DNA from: Thermoplasmata archaeon
GTDB lineage: Archaea > Thermoplasmatota > E2 > UBA202 > DSCA01
Direction: 5' to 3'
Length of the DNA: 12,011 nt
NCBI GenBank assembly: GCA_021159125.1
Contig: JAGGSL010000023.1
Span: 1-12,011 of the forward strand
Below are positions 1-6,541 of the stretch, piece after piece. Within the stretch, counting starts at the first letter, position 1, and every line of letters starts with the position of its first letter. The translations under genes were made by a program, and so were the position numbers. The notes beneath the pieces are model-generated. The model was not told where the DNA came from, made no database searches, and saw only the letters and a list, made by a program, of their open reading frames with translations.

Positions 1-56
1 TTCACAACAGGCCCGGCCACATTGTATATTTTTCCTTCTTTCATTTTATCCCTCAT
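1..56 (-). CDS. atpA: A-type ATP synthase catalytic subunit A, N-terminal fragment
   Basis: Only the first 18 codons or so are present; the gene runs off the left edge. The reading MRDKMKEGKIYNVAGPVV matches the start of the beta-barrel domain of archaeal/vacuolar ATPase A subunits, where a G-(K/R)-I-x-x-V-x-GP-V motif is standard. A is the catalytic ATP-hydrolysing/synthesising subunit of the A1 head. Its place directly after subunit F agrees with the usual archaeal order. There are two in-frame starts: ATG at 56 has GAGG 8 nt upstream inside the end of atpF, and ATG at 44 has GAGGG 5 nt upstream. I take the longer form but cannot decide between them. Confidence 0.88.
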   Translation of the reverse strand, partial: MRDKMKEGKIYNVAGPVV

Positions 57-59
57 ATT

Positions 60-365
60 TTAAACCTCAACTCCTACTGCTCTCTTTACTAACTTCTCAA
101 CCAAATCCTCTCTGCCCTCCATCTTTCCTTTCTTATCAGGAATTTCAACTATTACGGGCAGTTCCCTCTGCAACTTTACTTTTTCAATTTTTCTGGCTAT
201 TTTATCAGCCATTCTTTCAGTGATGATGACTATTGCCACCTCACTGTCCTCCACAACCTCATCGAATTTTTTTTCTATGTCACCATCAACCACAATGACT
301 TTTCCTGCGCCTGCAAATTTAAACAACGCTGCAGTATCCTCATCTCCAATCACGGCCACTTTCAT
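60..365 (-). CDS. atpF: A-type ATP synthase subunit F
   Basis: The 101-aa protein has the usual length for archaeal subunit F (NtpG/AtpF family), a small Rossmann-like subunit of the central stalk that contacts subunit D and modulates catalysis. The N-terminus MKVAVIGDEDTAALFKFAGA is the family hallmark (V-I-G-D-x-D-T...F-x-L/F-A-G). A central segment AIVIITERMADKI and a late PVIVEIPDKKG also fit the family. The start overlaps the atpC stop as ATGA (362-365), and GGTGAT lies just upstream, matching the archaeal anti-SD. Subunit A begins 3 bp after the stop. It is cotranscribed with the other ATPase genes, and there is little doubt about identity. Confidence 0.95.
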   Translation of the reverse strand: MKVAVIGDEDTAALFKFAGAGKVIVVDGDIEKKFDEVVEDSEVAIVIITERMADKIARKIEKVKLQRELPVIVEIPDKKGKMEGREDLVEKLVKRAVGVEV

Positions 366-1429
366 TCAATCACCATCAACTTTAATATTTTCTCTGCAGG
401 CAATCCCTCGCCGATTCCTTTTGCAATAACCTTCAGATTTCTTGCCTCAAATTCTTTTTCAACAATAAAGCGTATGCCAGGCCCAAGCCCCATTGTATCA
501 TCAAGCGCAATGTCTGCAACATGCTTTATAAGCTGACGGTCAATTGCAAGCTCAAGCGCAGAAACGCCTTCTTTTTCATATGACGGCATAGCATCCCTGA
601 GGGGTTTTGCATAAGACGTGCCATCAAGCAGGGAAATTATTTCCGGAATGGCCTTTATTTTTACCATATGCTCGAGCTTCCATGACGGCAATTCTCTTCC
701 GTCCCCGAAAATCATTTTCTCAACGCCCCCAATACCGTAATATTTTGCCCTCAGTATTGCCTTTATGTTCAGCGCATCTATCATTCTCTTTACGAAAATA
801 TCGCGGGAACGGGAGCATGAACGTGGAAGTAACACCTTTCCTATGTTTTCCATTATTTTTTTGTCGATTGCATATTCTATTTCCGAAAAGGATGCATTTG
901 TTTCTACTAGCGATTTAACCTCATCCATCCCGTATGATGAGAGAGCAGATAGCAATTCCTCTTTCCTTCCTTCTTTTATTCTTTCCATAAACTCTTTTGC
1001 AAAATTGGAGAAAACCTTGCCTTCAACCTTTTTTCCTTCAATTGCCCTCCTTACTGCATTCTTTATTTCCCTTACATCCAATTTTTGCAGGTATGCATCA
1101 TAAAAGCCCCGTACCTTTTTTGGAGAATCGCTGCTTGCCATCTGTATTATTCTGACAAGCGACACATCTATGCTTTTCTGGATTTCTTCTATGCTTTCTC
1201 CCTCAACCAAAAAATCTTTGCTTACGATATTATTTTTGAAATCCTCGATGCTTTTGCTGCCAATAAGGCGGGAAAGCTCTTTTTCCTGCAGATAAGCGCT
1301 TCCTATTGCATTGAACTTTGCATTCGGATATGCAAATCCCGCCATTGAAGAGAGCGAAGGGCCTAACTTGGCTACCGCTACAATGCCTGCCAACGCAAAT
1401 GCAATCCATACCACGGCATACATGTCCAT
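362..1429 (-). CDS. atpC: A-type ATP synthase subunit C (central stalk/rotor adaptor)
   Basis: The 355-aa protein belongs to the V-ATPase subunit C/d (AtpC/NtpC) family, the funnel-shaped protein that joins the central stalk to the membrane K ring. The body is alpha-helical, with repeated units of the type (Y/F)-x-K-...-R-x-x-(D/E)-x-x-N-(I/L)-K, seen for instance around residues 105-130 and 215-230. Residues about 5-21 form a hydrophobic stretch (VVWIAFALAGIVAVAKL) that would span the membrane, followed by AYPNAKFNAI, which resembles the start of the usual soluble subunit (YxNAR-x-x-A). Thermococcales subunit C has, from memory, a similar hydrophobic leader. The gene starts 8 nt after the atpE stop with only a weak SD (GAGAG). 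Confidence 0.92.
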   Translation of the reverse strand: MDMYAVVWIAFALAGIVAVAKLGPSLSSMAGFAYPNAKFNAIGSAYLQEKELSRLIGSKSIEDFKNNIVSKDFLVEGESIEEIQKSIDVSLVRIIQMASSDSPKKVRGFYDAYLQKLDVREIKNAVRRAIEGKKVEGKVFSNFAKEFMERIKEGRKEELLSALSSYGMDEVKSLVETNASFSEIEYAIDKKIMENIGKVLLPRSCSRSRDIFVKRMIDALNIKAILRAKYYGIGGVEKMIFGDGRELPSWKLEHMVKIKAIPEIISLLDGTSYAKPLRDAMPSYEKEGVSALELAIDRQLIKHVADIALDDTMGLGPGIRFIVEKEFEARNLKVIAKGIGEGLPAEKILKLMVIE

Positions 1430-1437
1430 TTATACTC

Positions 1438-2007
1438 TCATTCTTCTTTATCGGAGAAAAGCTCGTTTGCAATAGCTATGCGCAGTTCGCCCAATTTCCT
1501 TTCCATTATGGACTCAAAGGTGTTGTCTATCTCCCTGCTTCCGTCCTTGCTTTTTAGTATAACGCCCCCTATGCTGTCCACCTTTCCCTCTACTTTGATG
1601 CCCATTTTTTCCGCAATTTTTTTATCCTGCTCTCTAGAAGGAACGACCACGCAGTCGCCGAGCGTTTTCTTCCCTTCTTCTATGAATTTTTCAACAGCAG
1701 CCTCGTATTTCTTTCCCTTCAGTTTTTTGAGTTTTTCCTTTGCCTTCTCAATGCACTCCTGTATCACTTCCTCCTTTGCCCTTATTTCCATTTCCCTTGC
1801 TTTTCGCCGTGCAGATGCCAGCATCTTTTCCCTCAAACGGGCTGCCTCCTTTTCGCCTCGCGACTCTATCTCCTTCGCCTCCTTCTTCGCCTTTTTCTTC
1901 GCCTCGCTGATTATCTCCTCGGCTTCCTTCCTTGCCTTCTCTATGATATCGTTTGCCTCGTTTTCGGCATCTCTCTCTATCCGCTGGATGAGCTTTTCTA
2001 GCGCCAT
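1438..2007 (-). CDS. atpE: A-type ATP synthase subunit E (peripheral stalk)
   Basis: The 189-aa protein has the normal length of subunit E, which with subunit H forms the peripheral stalk that holds the catalytic head against rotation. Residues 1-100 are a charged, alanine-rich helix (repeats of K/E-A-x-x-E/K) expected to pair with AtpH in a right-handed coiled coil. Residues 101-189 form the globular head, with the family signature GGVILKSKDG at 147-156 followed by a D-N-T-F motif (161-164) and an E-x-x-R-x-A-I-A run near the C-terminus (174-180). The gene begins 2 nt after the atpK stop without a clear SD, so translation probably depends on coupling. Its skewed codon content creates a long false reading frame on the opposite strand. 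Confidence 0.96.
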   Translation of the reverse strand: MALEKLIQRIERDAENEANDIIEKARKEAEEIISEAKKKAKKEAKEIESRGEKEAARLREKMLASARRKAREMEIRAKEEVIQECIEKAKEKLKKLKGKKYEAAVEKFIEEGKKTLGDCVVVPSREQDKKIAEKMGIKVEGKVDSIGGVILKSKDGSREIDNTFESIMERKLGELRIAIANELFSDKEE

Positions 2008-2009
2008 GT

Positions 2010-2582
2010 TTAGAGCAATCCGAGTCCTGCCATTAGCAGTATAGCTACGAGCAGACCGAAAATGGCTATCGTCTCGGGCATGACGGTGAAGATTATGCCC
2101 CTTGCTGCCACATCCGGATTTCGTCCTACAGCGGATATCGACGAGGAGGCGACCATTCCCTGCCCTATTGCAGATATGCCTGTAAGCCCTACAACGAGAC
2201 CTATCGCTATGCCGCTAAGCCCGAATGCCGTGTTGTTCAAATCAACGCTTGATTCTCCGCCAAGCAGACCTGCTCCCATCATAAGCAGCACTGCAATGAG
2301 CAGCCCATACACCGACTGTGTCATCGGCAACACCTGCAGAACCAGCAGCTTACCGAACAACTCTGGCTTCTCTGCTGTAACTGCAACTGCCGAGCTTCCT
2401 GCAAGAGCAAGACCGAAGGCAGAAGATATGCCTGCTATCGCCACGGCCAGCATACAGCCCATCATTATGTTGGACTGCGTCTTTCCCGCATCGCCTGACT
2501 CCATGCCGCTTGCTGCGGATGCCGTTCCTGCCAGCATCACAAAGGCCGTCAAGGCCAATCCTATTGCCACTATTTTTTTCAT
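2010..2582 (-). CDS. atpK: A-type ATP synthase proteolipid subunit K (c-ring, duplicated hairpin)
   Basis: The 190-aa rotor-ring protein has two fused c-type hairpins. Residues 1-23 look like a signal peptide (MKK, hydrophobic core, AGTASA, predicted cut after A23). Hairpin 1 covers about residues 39-107 and hairpin 2 about 118-190. Only hairpin 2 has the ion-carrying carboxylate, E170 in MPETIAIFG; hairpin 1 has LPMTQ instead. Aligned by eye with Enterococcus hirae NtpK, its Na+ ligands L61, T64, Q65, Q110 and E139 correspond to L85, T88, Q89, Q141 and E170 here. The start is fixed by a strong SD, GGAGG, 7 nt upstream; the ATG overlaps the atpI stop as ATGA (2579-2582). The open frame continues far upstream but only as shadow of atpI. 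Confidence 0.95.
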   Translation of the reverse strand: MKKIVAIGLALTAFVMLAGTASAASGMESGDAGKTQSNIMMGCMLAVAIAGISSAFGLALAGSSAVAVTAEKPELFGKLLVLQVLPMTQSVYGLLIAVLLMMGAGLLGGESSVDLNNTAFGLSGIAIGLVVGLTGISAIGQGMVASSSISAVGRNPDVAARGIIFTVMPETIAIFGLLVAILLMAGLGLL

Positions 2583-4546
2583 TTTATTTCCTCCGTATAT
2601 TTTCTTCTTATTTGAAACGGAACGAATTTCCTGCCGCCCCCCTCGTAGAAGCGACCGAAGAATTCGACATATTGAAGGCGAAGTGAGTGTATTGCAGCCC
2701 CCAGCGCCTGTATGAGCAAATTCGCAAAATGGGCAACAACAAGTATGACCGGAACCAGAACGATGCCCACGTAGGGAATGATGGTGGGCAGAAGTTCGGC
2801 CACAATATTGAAGGCGAGAGCCATGCCTGCAGTCGCAAGCCCGAGAGCAAGCAATCTGGCGTATGAAAGCCAGTCTCCTATGTATCCTGTCACATCGAAC
2901 AAACCCATCGCCCCGTTGTTGAGAACAAGGGCTATGAGCCCTATGATTGTGAATATTACGGAAATGTAAAACATGAGAGGTGAAAGCGACCATATGTGAA
3001 GCAGGCTGCTCCCGATGAGGGCGCCGCCGCCTATCTGGAGCAAAAACCAGGGTATCTGTTCCTTAAAAATTGCCTTTATTTCCCCCCTCTTATAATTCTG
3101 GTACATGGCAAGAACAAAGCCAAGATTGAGATGGGCAAGTCCAAGAAGCAGGGTTATAACAAGAATGGTAAGCGGCTTGTGAAGGGCATCTATGGGCAGA
3201 TGTATGCTCCCCACCTGCAGGCTGTAAAGCGCTTTTGTTGCATCGCCGTAAACGAAGCGAGGGATGAAGTCCCCGAAAAAGCCGTTGAAGAGTATGCCTG
3301 CAATGACAGTTGCCAGCCCAAGCCATATTCCAAGGAATGACCACTCCTTTATCATGCTGCTGTACTTTCCAAGTTTAATGTACGCGGCAAGAGATGCAAT
3401 CAAAATTATTGAGCCATAGCCAGCATCCCCGAGCATTATGCCGAAAAATAATATGAAAGAGATGCCCAGAAACATGGACGGATTTATTTCATTGTATTTC
3501 GGCAGAGCGAACAACTCAAGAAAAGTTCTGAAGGAATTTGCCCACTTCGGCATTTTGAGATGGATTGGGGCCTCCTCGCTGCTTCTGTCCGCCTTTTTAG
3601 ATGAGAAAAATGCCTCTCCTGATGTTGCTTTCTCCACAATGCCCTTCAATTTCTCCTCATCTTCTGAAAGACACCATCCTTCAATAAGAGATGTATATGC
3701 AGTCTTACCGAATCTTTCCGGGATTTCTCTTCTCTGCTTTTCTATCTGCATTTCCTCCCTGACTGCAAAAAGGATTGCCTTACGTTCTCTGTATATGTCC
3801 CTCAAACTGCCGATAAGCTTTTTCTTTTTCTTCTCAAGCTCTTTCTTTTCCTTGATAAGAGAGTTTATTGCATTCGAAGGCGTGCCTCCGGCATGCACCT
3901 CTATTTCATCAAAACTTTTTACGCTTTCAATTTCTTCTTTGAGGGATGAATGCGCAACAAGCAAGACCGCCCACGTGTCCTTATCAATTTGCTCCGAGAA
4001 TATGTAAACATCTTTTCCGTGCAGTGATTCTTTGAGCGCTTCCAGATCACTGCTTGTCCCTGCCTTTATGATAACATACCTCGATTCCCCTATCCAAGAC
4101 AGGTCTATGCCGAGAGGAGACAACTTCTCCAGTTTCTCCATATCTTCCCTTATCGCCTCCACCCTCTTTTCTATTTCCTCTATTCTACCCTCTGCCTCTA
4201 TGACAAAACCCTCTATGTCCTCAAGCAGTTCATCTGCCTGCTTAATCTTTTTATCAAGGGAAGTTTTTCTCACCTTGACTTTTTCAGGAATGGATGGCTT
4301 CAGCGCAGCCCTTATCCCCTTCTTCCTTTTCTCATATTTTTTGAGTATTTCTATAATCCTCGTAAGGCGCAGTTCGTGAGAGGCGCATATACCCACTTCA
4401 GGATGCATGGCTCCCTCTTCCACCCCCTCAAGCTTCGAACGGGAAATTTCCATGAGTCCTGCCTCATGAAGCAATTCAACAAGCTTATCGCTATGGCGGT
4501 CGTGCGTGAGAATATGAACTCTGCTCATTTCTGATGGGAATATCAT
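2579..4546 (-). CDS. atpI: A-type ATP synthase membrane subunit I (a-subunit)
   Basis: The 655-aa protein is the stator subunit that forms the ion half-channels against the K ring, homologous to eukaryotic V-ATPase subunit a. Residues 1-350 are the cytoplasmic arm with two long coiled-coil stretches (about 95-142 and 228-272). Seven to eight membrane segments follow from about residue 357 to 612. The conserved ion-translocation arginine is visible as R564 in the motif DWLSYARLLALGLA, and a second conserved motif, HSLRLQYVEFFGRFYEGGG, lies at 620-638. The N-terminus MIFPSEMSRV fits the family pattern M-x-x-P-x-x-M, which favours the first ATG over the one at 4528. This start overlaps the atpH stop (ATGA, 4543-4546), with GGAGG only 1 nt before it, so coupling rather than a standard SD is likely. 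Confidence 0.96.
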   Translation of the reverse strand: MIFPSEMSRVHILTHDRHSDKLVELLHEAGLMEISRSKLEGVEEGAMHPEVGICASHELRLTRIIEILKKYEKRKKGIRAALKPSIPEKVKVRKTSLDKKIKQADELLEDIEGFVIEAEGRIEEIEKRVEAIREDMEKLEKLSPLGIDLSWIGESRYVIIKAGTSSDLEALKESLHGKDVYIFSEQIDKDTWAVLLVAHSSLKEEIESVKSFDEIEVHAGGTPSNAINSLIKEKKELEKKKKKLIGSLRDIYRERKAILFAVREEMQIEKQRREIPERFGKTAYTSLIEGWCLSEDEEKLKGIVEKATSGEAFFSSKKADRSSEEAPIHLKMPKWANSFRTFLELFALPKYNEINPSMFLGISFILFFGIMLGDAGYGSIILIASLAAYIKLGKYSSMIKEWSFLGIWLGLATVIAGILFNGFFGDFIPRFVYGDATKALYSLQVGSIHLPIDALHKPLTILVITLLLGLAHLNLGFVLAMYQNYKRGEIKAIFKEQIPWFLLQIGGGALIGSSLLHIWSLSPLMFYISVIFTIIGLIALVLNNGAMGLFDVTGYIGDWLSYARLLALGLATAGMALAFNIVAELLPTIIPYVGIVLVPVILVVAHFANLLIQALGAAIHSLRLQYVEFFGRFYEGGGRKFVPFQIRRKYTEEIK

Positions 4547-4857
4547 GCCTCCAGCACCTTTTCAACAATAATTTCCGCTATTTTTTCTACATTTGAAAGC
4601 GAAGATTCCTTCAATCGTTCCGCATCCTTCTTTCCTTTCTTTTCTATCTTCTTCGCTTCCTTCTTCGCCTCTTCGACTGCCTTTTCTATTTTCTTCTCCG
4701 CTTCTTTCTTCGCCTTAAGAACTATTTTTTCCGCCTCCTTTTCTCCCTTCTCCTTTGCCTTGTCAACAATCCACTCTGCCTCTCCCTTCGCCTTCTCGAC
4801 TTTCTCCATTGCCTCTTTTTCTGCTTCCTTGACCCTTCCTATCTCTTTGGATATCAT
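4543..4857 (-). CDS. atpH: A-type ATP synthase subunit H (peripheral stalk)
   Basis: The 104-aa protein is almost entirely charged heptad/hendecad helix: K, E and A dominate and no hydrophobic core is visible until the last 15 residues (VEKIAEIIVEKVLEA). Length, composition and the first position in the operon, directly before subunit I, fit archaeal subunit H (AhaH/NtpF), the partner of subunit E in the peripheral stalk. The assignment rests on context and coiled-coil character rather than a sharp motif. The gene opens the ATPase operon. No SD precedes the ATG, but a TATA-like element lies about 30 bp upstream, so its mRNA is probably leaderless or nearly so. Confidence 0.88.
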   Translation of the reverse strand: MISKEIGRVKEAEKEAMEKVEKAKGEAEWIVDKAKEKGEKEAEKIVLKAKKEAEKKIEKAVEEAKKEAKKIEKKGKKDAERLKESSLSNVEKIAEIIVEKVLEA

Positions 4858-4904
4858 GTATACGTGCCTGAATGAGGTTTACTATTATAATCCTTTCTGT
4901 AAGG
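4858..4904 (-). promoter_or_regulatory. Promoter of the ATP synthase operon
   Basis: This 47-bp gap separates the radical SAM stop from the atpH start. On the minus strand it reads AGAAAGG followed by ATTATAATA (4883-4891), a plausible BRE plus TATA box centred about 30 bp before the atpH ATG. No SD lies between the box and the ATG, so transcription would begin within a few bases of the start codon. This is the only candidate promoter I see for the seven ATPase genes. Confidence 0.6.
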
Positions 4905-5864
4905 TTAGCGCAGAATTTTGAGTTCCATTTCTTTACCGTATTCAAATGCCTTCCTGTATTCATTCCCGCCGAGAACACGGTTTATTTCAGCGTGTTCATA
5001 AGCCCTGTATTCGGGGCGGTACTGATCCATGATGTTCACCCACGCCTGCGGAGCATTTTTTGATATCCATTCCAGCACAGGGAGGGAGCAGCATTCGACA
5101 TGATTGGGCATAACGAGGTGGCGTATTATCATGTCTGCCTGTTTGTAAGCAATTGCATGATTTCTTTCCACAACTTCCATATAATTTTTCACTCCGGAAA
5201 GGCGATACGCACAGCTGTCATTGCCGTACTTGAAATCCGTGAGGTAAAGATCAATTATGCCGTCAAGCAGCTTCATTGTTTCGACGCTGCAGTACATGTT
5301 GGAATTCCATATCTGTGGAATATTTGCATTGCAGTGTTTCAAAACCTGCAGTATGTATGGCAAATTGGGTGTTGGCTCGCCTCCGACCCAGTTGACATTT
5401 CTGCCATTCCTGCTTTCTATGATAGAAGCAAGCTTTTCGGGCTCAATATAAATGCCCCTCTGCCGTTGGGATATATCCCAGTTCTGGCAGAAAACGCAGC
5501 TGAAATTGCATCCCGAGAAAAAGATAGTATGGGAAGGAACAAGCATTGATTCCTCACCGTAATGCAAAAATTCCGTTGCAATTGTCGCCTTTCCAACATT
5601 GCATATTCCTTTTTCCCTGCTGCGGTCAACCATGCATCTGTGTTCGCAGAAATGGCATTCGCGGAATATTCTTTCAGCAATCTCTATTTTCAAATCCAGC
5701 AATGAAATTTCAACATTTTCTTCTTCCTCTCTTTTCAAAGCTGCATCGTGCTCTTTCCATAGCTGCCCATAGCTTTCATGCCCTTCAAAATATGCAGGGA
5801 TTTTTTTGCATGCCAGATAATTGCATTTCTTCTCGCCATTCAGAATTGCATCATAGTTCTTCAT
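4905..5864 (-). CDS. Radical SAM protein of the PflX/COG1313 type
   Basis: The 319-aa protein has the radical SAM cluster motif CX3CX2C (C119, C123, C126 in SGCNFSCVFCQNWDISQ) and the SAM-contacting GGEPTPN motif at 161-167. A second cysteine group sits before it (C70, C73, C77, C88: CHFCEHRC...GICNVG), as in pyruvate formate-lyase activase-like proteins of the COG1313 family and the related AmmeMemoRadiSam enzymes. Later conserved blocks are DLYLTDFKYGND (205-216), IIRHLVMPNHVECC (246-259) and NIMDQYRPEY (277-286). The substrate is unknown. The gene overlaps the AMMECR1 gene by 14 nt, so the two are cotranscribed and probably work together. No glycyl radical enzyme is nearby, which argues against a simple PFL-activase role. 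Confidence 0.88.
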   Translation of the reverse strand: MKNYDAILNGEKKCNYLACKKIPAYFEGHESYGQLWKEHDAALKREEEENVEISLLDLKIEIAERIFRECHFCEHRCMVDRSREKGICNVGKATIATEFLHYGEESMLVPSHTIFFSGCNFSCVFCQNWDISQRQRGIYIEPEKLASIIESRNGRNVNWVGGEPTPNLPYILQVLKHCNANIPQIWNSNMYCSVETMKLLDGIIDLYLTDFKYGNDSCAYRLSGVKNYMEVVERNHAIAYKQADMIIRHLVMPNHVECCSLPVLEWISKNAPQAWVNIMDQYRPEYRAYEHAEINRVLGGNEYRKAFEYGKEMELKILR

Positions 5865-6459
5865 CTTCCAGTTCTACCCTCTTCACTTCGCCGTAGGGCT
5901 CAACTTCGGAAAAAACCTCTCCCTGAAATCTGTAAATTTTTGTTTCGCCGTCCATCCATGCATCGTAAGGCAATCCTGCTTTAACGCATGTCTGAGAGAG
6001 AAATTGTTCTTCGTCCCAGCCATACTCCACAGGAACCTGAGGGAGCAGCAAGCCCCGCCAGAATCCTTTCTCTGCTATGAGCCCGTCTCTTCCGACCTTT
6101 ATGTGCTTTACATAATCTGCAGGATTTTCCACTTCTATAGGTTGTGGAGGGGTCAAAGCTGTCACTTCCACCACAATTTTATCTACCTCATTTTTACCAA
6201 GAGGAGGGAAGCGAGGATCATGCGTTGCCGAAACAGCAGCTTCTTTTATCGCATCTTTTAGAGGCATTATTGGCTCTGGTATGCCTATGCATCCCCTGAG
6301 CATTTTATCTGGATATGTGTTCAGAGTCACAAAAGCCCCCATTTTTTTGTTGAACACATCGCCAAATTCAAACTCAGGCATAGCCCTGCCGGCAACATGA
6401 GCCTCCACAACAGCCCTTGCATATCGAACAGCCATTTCGCCATCATAATCCGAAAGCAT
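5851..6459 (-). CDS. AMMECR1-domain protein
   Basis: The 202-aa protein is a full-length AMMECR1 domain, near the usual size for stand-alone archaeal versions. The invariant LRGCIG motif is at residues 54-59, followed by SATHDPRFPPL (77-87) and the second signature LLLPQVPVEYGWDEEQFL (137-154), then T-C-x-K-A-G-L-P-x-D-A-W (157-168). Biochemical function is unsettled; in bacteria and archaea the family is genetically linked to MEMO1 homologues and radical SAM proteins, and a radical SAM gene overlaps it directly here. It leads a two-gene minus-strand unit. No SD precedes the ATG, but a TATA-like run lies about 24 bp upstream, which suggests a leaderless mRNA. Confidence 0.94.
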   Translation of the reverse strand: MLSDYDGEMAVRYARAVVEAHVAGRAMPEFEFGDVFNKKMGAFVTLNTYPDKMLRGCIGIPEPIMPLKDAIKEAAVSATHDPRFPPLGKNEVDKIVVEVTALTPPQPIEVENPADYVKHIKVGRDGLIAEKGFWRGLLLPQVPVEYGWDEEQFLSQTCVKAGLPYDAWMDGETKIYRFQGEVFSEVEPYGEVKRVELEDEEL

Positions 6460-6541
6460 GAATGATAAATGGGTGGAGATATTAAAATCTAAGCAGAAAA
6501 TCTTATTATATTAAAAAAGATTTAAAGTACGGGGGAATATA
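6460..6541. promoter_or_regulatory. Divergent promoter region
   Basis: This 82-bp AT-rich gap lies between two divergently transcribed genes. On the minus strand ATTTTAATAT (6479-6488) is placed about 24 bp before the AMMECR1 ATG. On the plus strand ATTATATTAAAA (6505-6516) lies about 31 bp before the ATG at 6542. GGGGG at 6531-6535 could act as an SD for the plus-strand gene, but it falls where transcription would start, so its use is uncertain. Confidence 0.55.

Noticed and set aside
1850..1950. Repeated CTTCGCCTCC-like tracts as a possible CRISPR or tandem repeat
   Set aside because: The units are irregular and keep codon phase with Glu/Ala/Lys heptads of subunit E; the same is seen in atpH at 4630-4800.
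1478..2044. 188-aa plus-strand open frame opposite subunit E
   Set aside because: It is a Ser/Phe-rich mirror of a Lys/Glu/Ala coiled-coil gene; such codon bias removes stops from the antisense frame. Subunit E on the minus strand is unmistakable.
2062..2715. 217-aa plus-strand open frame opposite atpK
   Set aside because: Antisense shadow of a hydrophobic Gly/Ala-rich proteolipid gene, crossing into atpI; no motif or start signal.
2583..2993. N-terminal extension of the AtpK frame by 137 codons, as a possible fusion
   Set aside because: The extension lies inside atpI in another frame, is rich in His/Arg/Cys with no domain, and a strong SD sets the AtpK start at 2582.
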